Source: Rheum nobile | Taxonomy: Eukaryota; Streptophyta; Magnoliopsida; Caryophyllales; Polygonaceae | NCBI GenBank assembly: GCA_027886185.1 | Contig: WOAB01000728.1 | Span: 1,736,001 to 1,800,000 of the forward strand | Direction of reading: 5' to 3' | DNA: 64,000 nt | In this document: positions 22,379-33,959 of the stretch, piece after piece | Layout: each line of letters begins with the position of its first letter | Position numbering within the stretch: position 1 is the stretch's first letter | Made by a program: the position numbers and the translations under genes | The notes under the pieces: model-generated | The model's database searches: none | The model's input: the letters and a program-made list of their open reading frames with translations, nothing else | What the model was told of the DNA's origin: nothing

Positions 22379-24871
22379 TGTAACACCCCCAAATTTATAA
22401 CCCATTTGGAAAGGTATTACCGCCAGTGATCCCAGTATTCCTTACCAAGGTCACCCAAGGCTTTACCGTTCGAATACAAATGATACAAAATGATAACATT
22501 TATTCATATAAAACATGAGTCTCATTATTATATCCCAATCCTGAATAGGACAAATACAGAGTTTAAATAAGTACAACGGAAGTCTTTTAAATACAATAAA
22601 CAAGGATCTTGGCCATAATGGTCATTTCCCAAGGATCTCAACCTGATTAAAAGAAATTATTAAAACGTCGAAAAGCCATCGTCGTCTTCATAGTCACTCA
22701 AGTCTTTGAAACTACACACTATCTGATGTGCCGAAACGGGCGGACGGCACCAACCATGACGATGCAGATAACAAAAATACCGTGGGTTAGTCTACTAAAT
22801 AGACTAGCAAGTGACCAAAGCAGAAGGTTCGAAGTAGTCGTGCTAGGTTTAAACTCATCATCCCTCGAATAATAACCGAGTACGATAGTCAACCTTCACA
22901 CTTCTACTGGAATACAACAAGAGATATGCAGAAGAGACAACTCTGGAAGACTGAATCTCCACATAGACCGACCCGAAAGAGACTCCAAGAGATTGAGTCT
23001 TAAGGAAATATGACAAGTCTAGAACATTTAAAGAATCACTCAACAATGATTTAAAAGCTGACTGAGATGCTTCAGTTCACGACCAACCTCATCGCTTACA
23101 GCGAATCCAGATTGGAAAGAGAACGTACTACATTCAAGTCGAGACGAGCTTTCCTAGCTGCACTATTTACTTAGCTGCACTACTCGCCGAAGGTTTATTA
23201 ATTATGTGCGCTCGGGCACTTATCTGATTTATGTTTCAAAACACACTCACATCCTGTTACAAGCTTTTAAATACATGCCTCGTCGCGCAGGACTCGTATC
23301 TAAGGAAATGGAACTCACAGGATCCAAATCTCTAAATCTACATCGAAAGAATGGACCTCTCAGAGCCCAAGCCTCTACTATTGTTGGGTCTTGTTTGCCC
23401 TTAAAAAGAATGAACCTCTCAAAGTCCAAACTTTTACTATCACAGGGTCTTAATCGCCCTTTACAATTATAAAGAAACGCGCATGGACCTCTCAGAATCC
23501 AGGCGTTCCTACAAATACTTGTGCTAACTAACAGTCATAGCACAATAATAATTTAGGATAAATCCACATAAAGGCCCGAAAGGCGATCATCAATAATAGC
23601 GTCGTTCTAGCAAATATACAACCTATTATATGATTTTTCAAAACAGTTTATAAAACCTTTTCCAGACATGAACAATAATCAGTCCAAATTAATTAACAAT
23701 TAAGCAATTGATAATTAATGGAAATATGGAGTGATAAGCAAGAGCGAACCGCCACTTGCCTGGAATAGATTCGGCGATGAATCTGGACGAGACGACTACC
23801 GAAAATATCCTTTCCAAGGATATGGCTTAAGCTTCAGAATATTCATAGCAGAGTACGAGTCCACACGCGATCCAGCTCATGACAAATTAATTAATCTCAA
23901 TTAATTTGTCAGGACGAACTAAAGAAATAAAATTCAATAAATTCTTATGATTTTAAATCATAAGAATATTAATTGAATTTTCCTAAAGACAGATATGGAT
24001 AAAAGGGAATCGAAATTATACCGCTCGAATAATTTCGGGTTAAATCTAGACTGGAAGCCAAATGGGCTTATCGGCCCAACAACAACAATTACACAGGGAG
24101 GTCCACCTGCTACTGCTCACCCGCCTTCAACCTCCAACCCATTACACGCGATGAAGCAACAAAAACAGAGCAACACGCAAGGGCTCGGCTCGACGATGGC
24201 GGAGAAGCTCGGTGGCTTCGTTGGTTCGCCGGGAAAGGAGGAGCAACGGCGGGAGGCAACGACAGGGAGGCGACAACGAGAAGGAGCTGGTGACGTCGAT
24301 GATGGCGGCGGAAGACGACGTCGGGGGGCTTGGCCTCTCATCGCCGGACTCCAACAATAGCCAGTACTTCGGCTACGCCCTCCCCCTCGTTAGTGGTGTC
24401 TCCGGCGCAACAACAGCCAGCACTTCGGCGGGATCGGTCTTTGTCGGAAACGGGTCGTCGGCGGGAGGAGATGACCGGGAGAGAGAGAGATGGAGAAGCG
24501 AGCTGGCCTTTCAACTCTCAAGATCAGATTCCTTACATAGTAAGGAAGAAAACGTGCCCAGCCAGTACATGGACAGATGCCCCGACAAAGTTTACATGGG
24601 GGGGAGTATCGTGGCAGTTCCATGGGGAAATTCGTGGCAGTGCCATGGGAAATGGTATGGGTTTTAAACCCCGGAAATTATATGTTTGTATCCAAACAAA
24701 TATTATAAGTCCCGAAAATACATTGAATGTATTTTATACCACTCAAAGAATTATTTCGGAGATCATGGATGTTACGGAAAATCCGAACTCCACTGAAAGC
24801 AAAATAATTAATTTGAACGAAGGATGAGAAAATTACCCAAATATCTTTATTAAAAATTGAGGGATATTACA
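22379..24871 (-). repeat. 5' LTR of the 7.4-kb LARD-like element
   Basis: This LTR has the same length and ends as 17464-19956, differing by scattered substitutions and small compensating indels in G runs near 24600. It is followed by the right target duplication GCCAA. Confidence 0.93.
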
Positions 24872-26474
24872 GCCAACTAGTTATTTAACATGTTTAGTTG
24901 ATGATTCAGAATCAAATTGTGATTTCATTGCTTTAATATCTTCTTTCACTTTGTTGCTTATTCCACTGATTACTTGATCCTATAATATGAAATTATCAAA
25001 TTTCGAGTCAAACAGTATATTATTTTTAATGGCCTGTAAGTTTGTTGTAACTCTATGATTCAAGATATATATATCCACCAGTTCACCACTTTAATTTATA
25101 AAAACAAAATTCAGAGAATGAAAATCTAAAGTTGGAATCAAAAGATTTTTGTAATATGGTTGAATGCGTTTTGACAATTATAGATGATTACAGATTTGAT
25201 TATGTACAAAAATTTTTGGGCTGAGAATATTACCTAGTAAATTTGTAGAAATATTTATACTATAAATTATTATAAAAATTATTTGAGAGAGTGTGCAAAT
25301 CCGGCTATTATAGGTAGTAATTTTATTTCCTTTGATTTTATTAGTTTTTTGACAAAACTCTCGAAAAAATAAGAGCGCGACACGTGGCAAATTGAATACA
25401 GTGACACTACGTGACAGAATAAATTTTGGTTTATTGTGGGAGTGTCACGTGACGCAGTCAGTATTCTGCTTTAGTATATATATAGTAGATAAAAGATTCG
25501 GATATTATAGGTACATACCCATACACTTACTCTAGTTGTGTGTTGTAATTCGATCTCTCGACATCTATAACACGTGCATACGTACGTCAGCTTATATATA
25601 GTACGTTCCGATACCAATTCATGGTTAAATTAACGATCACAACTATTGAATTAAGGGGTTGGTTGCTTGATTATCTGTATGGATCGATGCATATATGTAA
25701 TAAAGCAAATATACACTATCCTTATTAATTTATTTACTTTGGTAGAAAATACAACCCTTATTAATTTTCCGGCCAACAAAGGTAAATTATTATATATAAT
25801 CAACAATCCATCGTCTCAAAAATCTAATTACATGCACACCGACCTTGGTGCCTTACTAATCAATATAGGCATATAGCTATTCAAATATCTCTTTATTTAA
25901 TTTTATTGTGAAACACATATGAATATATACATATAGCTTCGATGTCTCTATATTTAATATAGCTAGGTTTGGTATATATATATATGAGATAACAGGATGA
26001 TTAAATAGTGTTAACATATATATATATACAGGGTCATCCCAACAATTTTAAGGGCCATGTGCGAAAAAATATATAAGCCTCTATATATATATATTAAAAT
26101 AATGATTATTCAAAAACGTTTAATCATAAGTTTAGATTGATTAATTTGTTCGGCAAGATTTGCTCAGTGATAAATATAACGTTTGACTATTCAAATGCAA
26201 AATAAATTACATGAGATAGATGTATGTCATTCCAATATTACATTAGTTCAAGTACAAATTTATATATGCGTTTATATTCAGATATATTTTCAAAAATCTA
26301 AACATTATAACAAAAATAAATATTTGTTGGATGGTAGGAAGAGAAATTTAAAAATAAGTATAAAAATATAATTATCTAATAATAATGACACAAAACTGAC
26401 AGAAGGATGTGAAAGAAGAGGCTTGCAAATGTGGGGCCCATTGAAAATGATCCAAAAAGCAAAATCGGTGTTGC

Positions 26475-26550
26475 TTGTTGGATTCGAACCGCACAACGTT
26501 AGTAGAATTTGTCTGCAGTGCGCACTACGTCAACCACCAGACCAACTAAA
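26475..26550 (-). repeat. tRNA-like / SINE-like patch
   Basis: On the minus strand a B-box GGTTCGAATCC (26490-26480) and an A-box-like TGGTCTGGTGG (about 26544-26534) lie in the right order for an internal RNA polymerase III promoter. No acceptor stem can be folded by eye, so this is a decayed tRNA or tRNA-derived SINE head rather than a tRNA gene. Confidence 0.3.
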
Positions 26551-27122
26551 CAAACATGGGGCCTCTAATTTTGGAGGCCCGGTTAGATCGGTCCGGTTGA
26601 ACTTGCCCATCTACGGGCATGTATATATGTAAACAAATTTCTGACAAGTCATACGTACATAATCAGACAATTTTAGATGATTATAGATTTGATTATGTAC
26701 AAAAATTATAGGGCTGAGAATATTATCTAGTAAAATTTTAGAAAGTTGTATACTATAAATTAGTATAAAAATTATTTGGGAGAGTGCAAATCCGGCTATT
26801 ATAGGTAGTAATTTTATTTTTTTTGATTTTAAAACTCCCAAAAAAATAAGAGCGCGACACGTGGCAAATTGAATACAGTGACGCCAGGTGGCAAAATAAA
26901 TTTTGGTTTATTGTTGGAGTGTCACGTGGCTCAGTTGGTATTTGCGTTTAGTAATTATATAGTAGATTAGAAGATTATGTAATTTGTGTTGGTAAAAAGA
27001 TGATGCAATTTGTGGAAAATTAGAAGGGTGAATAGGTAAATAAACAATTTAAATCGATGATGTGACATACCAATATGGTTGACACATAGGAGAGAGAACT
27101 AACCTATACTTTTGTTATACTA

Positions 27123-27150
27123 CTAGTATATGTCCTTGTGCCCTGCACGG
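27123..27150 (-). mobile_element. Helitron-like 3' end
   Basis: The minus strand reads a GCACGGG-type hairpin followed by CTAG and A/T flanks, as at 13933 and 35406. The matching 5' end is not identified. Confidence 0.4.
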
Positions 27151-28201
27151 GTTTGGTTAATAAATTTTAAAATTGAAAACATTATTAAATATCTACAAAA
27201 AATAATCTGATAAATTATAAGCTTAATCTCTTGACACATATGGTGATAAGGTTTTTGTATGATTATAATTGAAATTATATACACGAATTTATATAGAAAA
27301 ATGAAAAATAAATTAAAACTTTTTATACAAATAACTAAATAAGAAAACATATAAGTTTAGTTTGAAGTAATGAGAACGTTTATTATGTATAATTAATTAA
27401 AAGGGAAAACATGGTTTCATTTTATCACATGTTTATTTCAAATATTTTTAATATATATTACCGCTTTTATATGAAGAATCATATTTTACAAATTATGTTC
27501 AATTAGATGTTACCAATTATATAAATAAAAGTATTAAAACTATAAGAAATAATGTAACTAATAAAGCAAAAGCATATTATAAATAATTTTATTTACAAAT
27601 AAGAAGAAACTAACAAGACAAAAAGATATAAATAATCTTTAAAATGATTGTATATGCATAATTAAGATAAATTATTTTAAATAAAATAAATAAATGTAAA
27701 AAATAGAATACGTAAATATTAAAATTTTAAAAATTATAAATTGAAATTTACATTGATATAGCTTATAGACTGAAATATATATAAAAAAATTAAAGCTTTA
27801 ATACAATATATAATCATGTGTTCTCACTTCTCATTATCTTTTTGAAAACTATGCTTAAAGTCTTGTGTTAGGGTAAGTCGACCGCGAGTGTAAGGATACA
27901 AGAGGAAAGAAAAGAAAAGGAGGAAAAAAAATGTAAAGTGGAACAAAGATGAAGAAAGCAAGAAAAAAGGCAAGGAAAAAAAAGCATCTTAAAGCCAAAC
28001 GCACACTTAAGGAGAGAGAAAGCGAGAGAGAATTTCCCACTCCACCACCACCGCCCGCCGCCCGATTCAATATTCGCGCCCCGATTCGATTCGGATACCC
28101 CGCCGCCGCAATTGGAAGCTGCATTGCTCGCCGGTGCTTCGTCGGAATAAGAAACGAACATTCGGCTAACCATGGCTTCCATTTAGCTCTCACCAAAACA
28201 C

Positions 28202-28210
28202 AAACCCTAG
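28202..28210 (+). promoter_or_regulatory. telo-box in the S-acyltransferase leader
   Basis: AAACCCTAG lies about 100 bases before the start codon. Telo-boxes are common near plant transcription starts. A GAGA-rich stretch (28010-28035) and CCACC-rich sequence lie upstream. No clear TATA box was found. Confidence 0.45.
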
Positions 28211-28305
28211 AAAGCTTCTCCCTTTGTTGGTAAATCCCTAAAACCACTTGCATTCCGAGGTACAGGGAAGGGAGAAAGATAAAAAGGAGATTTTTCCACG
28301 GGAAG

Positions 28306-28395
28306 ATGTACGTGGTGCCTCCGCCCTCGCAGAAGCCGGATCCGGGATCTGCGTCTGGAGATTTGAGGGTTTATCAAGTCTGGAAAGGAAGTAAT
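28306..28395 (+). other. exon 1 of the S-acyltransferase gene
   Basis: Encodes residues 1-30, ending in VWKGSN before the donor GTAAGT. The intron that follows is 1837 bp. Confidence 0.92.
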
Positions 28396-31300
28396 GTAAG
28401 TCCCGTTCGGTTGCTGATTAATTAATCTTGCTTCTGGTACAGTAGCTGTTTTTGCTACTTATCGCTTTCTGGCATTTAAGTTTTCTGTGCCCCCTCTTTA
28501 ACTTGGAAATGTGAGTATACTGTAGGTAGATAGTTATTGAAGGTTATTGCATTAGACAATTTTTAAAGTGATTTTATCTGATATTGTTAGTCATTTTGCT
28601 GTCAGGTGTGTTTATATGGGATATCCAAATAGGTTTGAATGGTAATATAATTGCGGAATGTTCTGAATTTCTTAGAATTGTGAATAAGTCCCCTTGCAGG
28701 CATAAATTTCCAAACATTTGCTATGCTTGGATGCTACTGGAAGTATTAATACATTGGTGTCTTACAGTTTTTGTAATTTCTCATTTTTGTTTAGTAAGGA
28801 CATTGAGTTATTTTGAACTTTCTATGTTGAGATCCAATGTAGTCTGTTAGGCACCTTAATATGGTGCTTTGATTCTACGTTTGCCTTATCTAGAATTTAG
28901 TCACAAATTGAAATAATATTATGCAGTATTCGTCAATTAACTCTGTTGTTAGAGATAAGTTACTTTTAGAAAGAAGTTCGTTTTGGTATCTTGATGTTTG
29001 ACATAAGCTATTGTAGGTGCCCTGTCATTTCGGTACCTTACCGTTGAAACTTTTCATTACTTAAGTGGTAATCGCTAGCTTTGTTAGACTCCTTTTTTGC
29101 TTAAACAACTAACTTTATAAGCTTGCATGGAGGCGGCGTGTTATAACTTGATTGACATAGGCTCAAGGAGAACAAGTTTAAGATGTTAAAGGAGTAAGTA
29201 GTTGTTACATAATTGATATAAAGTTCAATGAATTACGTAATGCCCTTTTTCAAATGAAAAAGTACCTACCAATAATTATACTTGATGTTTTACCAAAGTA
29301 GAAGTTTCTTTTTTATTTTTCGATTCAACCTGTTTCTTGTCGTATAGCTTTCCATTTTACGAAATGGCTTATAATTTGACACATCATCTAATATGAGCAA
29401 GTATGCCTATAAATGAAAAGTGGTACAGTGGTACTTGTATGTCTTAACTATGTTTTATTGCTTGCAGCTCTAAAGGATATCAGTAACATTTTCTTGTACA
29501 ACATTCAAAGTAGCTGGCTCAAAATCAATTAATTCTTTTCCATAAAGTTACCATTCTTGTTTATTTAGGTGGACGTTTTTTATCATTTGATCAGATGATT
29601 AGGCAGTTAGAACAATGAATACTAGTATCAGTTTCAAGGGAATTTTAGTCAGTTAATCTAGTTCTCGGCATAAGAAGTTAATGTTGGTGATGGAGATTTG
29701 GTTTTTTATTTGGGAAATGACTTCTGAGTTCATAATTATAAATTTTATAGTGGCTTTAACTTGATGTTTGATATCTTAATGTTTGACATAATTATAATGG
29801 CTGTAACTTTGGCTAGTTTTCTGGAAGTTTTGCTATGGGTAAACACCCATGCAAACCAGAGTAGTTGTTACTTGTTAGTATCACTACAGACATGTTAAAT
29901 GCCAACCTGGAGCTGAGGATAAAAAATGTGAGAATTATATTAGCCATTTATAAATCATGGAGATGCTGTGTTGTCTTTCCCCTCAGGCTAAGGGGTAGGA
30001 GGAGGGATTTGCTTAGAATTTTATTCTGCAATGGTCATTGTTTTTTCCTCACAGTTTTAAGTGCCTGTTGATTTGTTATGTTTGTCATGATTGAATATGC
30101 TGCGTAATGCATTATTCTTATGCAATGCTGTGTTGGTATTTCGTGAAATGCTGACTGAGTAATATTTTGTAAAACAATTGTTACAGCTGGTTTGTTGGGC
30201 AGCCTTCTAATTTGTCTATTGAATTTATGCAGATATTTTTCCTTCAAGGGAACTTCGTATTTGGACCAGATGTCCGTTCTCTATTCTTGACCATATTCCT
30301 GATTGTAGCTCCAGTAGCAGTTTTTTGCGTTTTTGTTGCAAGGAAGTTGATGGATGATTATCCTAATGATTGGGGAATATCAATTGTGGTAGTTGTTGTC
30401 GTGTTCACCTTTTACGTAAGCTTTCTTACTTTCTCTTTCCTGTTTTTTTTTCTGCGTTCCTTGTCCAGCTTCTTTTGATCTGTCTATGTTCAGATGTACT
30501 TACTATGTTTCTGTTCCAGTAGTGACGGTTTGTATTTGTTATTTAAACCACTAATTATGTTGGAAATTGTTTACTTTTGGGACATAATTATCTAGAAAGT
30601 AGAAAACAGGTGGAACTATATGGAGTCAACACAATGAATGAGAAAATGAAGGATAAGCAAAAGGACTTAGATTGACAAAAGGAATTCAAAGAAATAGTTG
30701 AAGAAGAAATCTAAATTTATACAACTATTTCTCTTTTCAGAAAGCTTACGTTCTAAAAAACTGAGTGAATGTGAATTTTGAGCTGACTTTTATTAGACAA
30801 TAAAATAAAATGACTCTAAATTATGTTACAACATGAACTTGTTTTTTCTTCTTCCGAAAAACAGATTGAAGGGTTTTCTTTTCTTTCTCTTACCTACAAA
30901 GTCAATTCATAGTTCCAGAAATCCTCATTTCCAGATTTTTTCATCTGTGTGTGTAAGTTCGGTATGAAGACAAGTATTTTGTAACAAAATCCTGTGTCCT
31001 TTCCTAGTGTTATTTGACAATCTAGATAATGGTAAGCCATTAAGGAACGTTTATTTTTACATGGATGTTAAGATTTGTGAATGCTTTTGACAATGAAATA
31101 AACGTTCCATAACCATTATCTAGATTGTCATGCTGCTAAAATTATCTTACTAAGATAGTACTAAGGGTACAAACAAAAGTTGGCCCTCTTACTTTAAATA
31201 AGGAATTTGCAAATCATATCCCTTACTCTTTTTCTTCTATTTTTGTTAATGTATAGGAGAAAGTGGCAAATTTGTTATTATTATGGATTTTATAAATTAC

Positions 31301-33727
31301 AGTTTTTTCAAGTGGTCTTCTCTATTGTTTGTGATTGTTATATCTATTACTGTAGGATTTCCAACAAGCTTGCATCGTGAATGGAAGACAAGTTTAGGTC
31401 CTACTTCAAGCATTAGTCATTAGTTACTGGACAAAATTTGGTGGCCACTTAGCTTCTATTTTTTGGCTTGAATATATGGGTGGAAAGAGGAAATTATATT
31501 AATCAGATAATTTGACGTGATTATAACATGATGGTGCTATTGTCTTTGTTTGAAGTTTATCAATAAACCTTCTTCTGTTTGCTTGCTAAAATTCTTTGGA
31601 ATGGACCACATTAACAATGGAGGTGCTATACTTTACCAAACTATTTTTATTAAAACAATGGCTGTGTTACTTTGATAAAAGTTGGTAAGAAATCAACCAA
31701 GAGACTTCGTAAGTCCAGCTCTCCACTTGCATCTATATGCTTTGGTGAACCATGATCGTATCCTGTTTGGACTGAATGTAATATATTAATCTCTTATATT
31801 AATTGTATCTGCCACAATATTCTTCATTTCTCAGGATTTGGTCCTTCTCTTGCTAACTTCTGGAAGGGATCCTGGTATAATTCCTCGGAATGCTCACCCA
31901 CCAGAACCAGAGGGCTATGATGGGAGTACAGATGCTGGGGGTGGCCAAACACCGCAGTTACGTTTGCCACGCGTCAAAGAAGTGGAGGTCAATGGTCATC
32001 CTGTTAAGATAAAGTATTGTGACACCTGCATGCTCTACAGACCACCTCGCTGCTCACATTGTTCAATATGTAACAACTGTGTTGAAAGATTTGATCATCA
32101 TTGCCCTTGGGTTGGACAATGCATTGGGCTGGTTAGTATCTACCTCTGCATTTTGACATATACATCTAATGCTTGGGTTCTTATGAGTTCTGTGATCTTT
32201 TAGATAGCATTTTGTGATCCATATTAAGAGTTTGCTAACAAATACATCATTTTCTTGCCATTATTCCTTCAAAGTTGTACAATATTTCTTTAATTTGATT
32301 GCCCAAAAGAGGATTAAATGTGTATCACCCACTTCTTTAGTAGCGAGGAGGTCTTGCCTAGGTCAGAGGTACCAATATATAAAATTTGATTGCCTAGGCA
32401 AAACTTGACTTTGTTGTTTTGTACTGAATTTGCTGAATATGTTTGTTCCCAGCTAATAAGCATCATTCTTTTAGAAATGGGAATAGGTGTTTACCTTGGA
32501 GACCATTACTTATTTCAGGTGTTTGAGTAATATTAGAAGTATCATACTGCCCTTCATAGCTTAAAGGTTGTACATTCAGGGATCTTAATGCAGTCCTCTT
32601 GAACTCATCCTGCCTACAAGTTAAAAAATGCAGGAATCTAAAGCTACGATTTACACAAAAGTACACAGCTAGAAGCGTATAGAAAGGTGGCTTTTGTTTC
32701 TGCTACTGCTGTAAGCTGAAACATAGAACGTAGATTGTTTATGCCTATATGTATGTAAAATATATTCTTAGTTACTAATAAATTTGGTATAAAAAATGCA
32801 CATTATAGTATTAAGCCATTTAAACAATGCATTTGCTTCTGTAATAATTCTTTTTGTTGAATTCTGGTTGCAGCGGAACTATCGGTTCTTTTTTATGTTT
32901 GTGTCCTCAACTACAATCCTGTGCATATATGTTTTCGGGTTCTGCTGGGTTTATATCAAGAGGATTATGGACGCAGAAGAGACGACCATCTGGAGAGCAA
33001 TGATTAAGACCCCTGCTTCCATTGTTCTAATCGTTTACACATTCATAGCAGTTTGGTTTGTCGGAGGACTTACTGCCTTCCATTTATATCTTATCAGTAC
33101 AAATCAGGTATACTATCAGATTAGCTTCATATTCTGGAGTGTATCTTCCTTGTTCTTTCTAAACTTGACTCGCAATGCTCCTCTTTTCAGACCACGTACG
33201 AGAATTTTAGATATAGATACGACCACAGAGCGAATCCGTACAACCAGGGTGTGGTTGAGAACTTCAAGGAAATCTTCTGCACCAGCATCCCGGCTTCCAA
33301 AAACGACTTCAGAGCAGAGGTCCTGAGGGAGCCTCCACTGCAAAGCCAGCCCATGGCTGCTGGGTTTGTGAGCCCTAGCATGGGAAAGGGAACAGACGAC
33401 ATAGAGATGGGCCGGAAAGCGACTTGGGGAGGCGAGTTTGCATCTGGGCTTGAACCTACCGAAACACAAATGGACGAAAACGACATTCTAAATAACATCA
33501 AGGATTCAGGAGTGGGTGAGGCATCACCAGATACAAGGACTCATGTAGATGAGCCTGGGGAACGTGCTGTGACTCACCCTAGGCGTGCTAGCTGGGGGAG
33601 GCAGAGTGGAAACTGGGAAATGTCACCCGAGGTGCTTGCGCTGGCAGCCAGAGTGGGCGAGCAAAACCGTGTTGGTGGGAGCTCTAGTGGGCTGTCGAGC
33701 TCGATCCAGAGGAAGGAGCCACAATAG
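28306..33727 (+). CDS. DHHC-type protein S-acyltransferase, five exons, apparently intact
   Basis: This is a membrane palmitoyltransferase that moves a fatty acyl group onto cysteines of target proteins. Exons are 28306-28395, 30233-30415, 31835-32131, 32874-33107 and 33191-33727. All introns are GT-AG and all junctions are in phase 0, giving 446 residues. Membrane segments lie at about 47-66, 79-99, 195-217 and 240-264. A DPGIIPRN block follows TM2. The cysteine-rich domain (153-190) carries DHHC at 178-181, with Cys181 catalytic. TTYE is at 269-272, and a PaCCT-like NPYNQG is at 283-288. The long Ser/Gly-rich C-terminus is expected to face the cytosol. Length and motif order fit plant PATs of the Arabidopsis PAT05/06/07 type; the exact ortholog is not determined. 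Start choice: the ATG at 28306 gives the plant-type MYVVPPP N-terminus. No broken splice site or stop was found despite the surrounding transposons. Confidence 0.93.
30233..30415 (+). other. exon 2 of the S-acyltransferase gene
   Basis: Encodes residues 31-91 after acceptor TTATGCAG. It contains TM1 and the start of TM2. The donor is GTAAGC. Confidence 0.92.
31016..31129. mobile_element. MITE-like foldback element in intron 2
   Basis: The ends GACAATCTAGATAATGGT and its reverse complement face each other about 114 bases apart. A second matched block, GGAACGTTTATTT, lies inside both arms. It has no coding capacity, and the target duplication is unclear. Confidence 0.65.
31835..32131 (+). other. 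exon 3 of the S-acyltransferase gene (catalytic)
   Basis: Encodes residues 92-190 after acceptor TTCTCAG. It includes DPGIIPRN and the entire DHHC cysteine-rich domain. The donor is GTTAGT. Confidence 0.93.
32874..33107 (+). other. exon 4 of the S-acyltransferase gene
   Basis: Encodes residues 191-268 after acceptor GGTTGCAG. It starts RNYRFF and contains TM3 and TM4. The donor is GTATAC. Confidence 0.92.
33191..33727 (+). other. exon 5 of the S-acyltransferase gene with stop
   Basis: Encodes residues 269-446 after acceptor TTTTCAG. It opens with TTYENF and ends in a low-complexity Ser/Gly tail; TAG is at 33725-33727. The 3' untranslated region probably ends within about 250 bases; no canonical AATAAA is present. 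Confidence 0.92.
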
Positions 33728-33959
33728 TGATGTTGGTTTGGATTAACTCTGGACATGATAGTGGGGAGGTGTGGTTTGGTTTGCTTATTTTCGGGTGTGG
33801 AGTGGGGTTGGCCAATTTGTGAATTGTAGTGTGTTGAAGAAGTCATCTGTGTGTTTTAGGGAGTTTGCTATTGATTTCTCTGCGGCTGGGCAGTGTTGTT
33901 TGTAATAGCATTGGTGTGTGGTTGTATCAAAGTTCCCTGTCCTATTTAGTGTGTTTTCT

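Larger units (their letters stand above)
17464..24871 (-). mobile_element. complete non-autonomous gypsy element (LARD-like, Tekay-related), 7408 bp
   Basis: Two LTRs of identical length (2493 bp, 17464-19956 and 22379-24871) begin TGTAACACCCCC and end GGGATATTACA. They flank a 2422-bp internal region. A perfect 5-bp duplication GCCAA lies at 17459-17463 and 24872-24876. The primer-binding site next to the right LTR sets the orientation as minus. No protease, reverse transcriptase or integrase can be read inside; the only recognisable coding relic is an acidic gag repeat near 21380-21625. The LTRs are closely similar, so the insertion is fairly recent, and mobilisation would have needed proteins from a relative. 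Confidence 0.93.
24872..27860. other. AT-rich intergenic DNA with Helitron-like fragments
   Basis: No gene is supported. Two related segments (25142-25490 and 26665-26970) share ATTTGATTATGTACAAAAAT, GCAAATCCGGCTATTATAGG and CGACACGTGGCAAATTGAA blocks. Both end in a TAGTA(T)ATATAGTAGAT word, as Helitron-like 5' ends on minus. A Helitron-like 3' end with hairpin and CTAG lies at 27123-27150. A tRNA-like patch is at about 26475-26550. The rest to 27860 is AT-rich with no repeats I can name. Confidence 0.5.

Noticed and set aside
26029..26640. Possible hAT-type element starting CAGGGTCATCCC
   Set aside because: The right end GGGGCCTC...GAGGCCC is only loosely complementary, and no 8-bp duplication is visible.
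27949..28233. Lys-rich and later Pro-rich frame before the S-acyltransferase start
   Set aside because: It lies in the promoter/leader with telo-box and GAGA sequence, starts in an A-rich run, and has no similarity I recognise.
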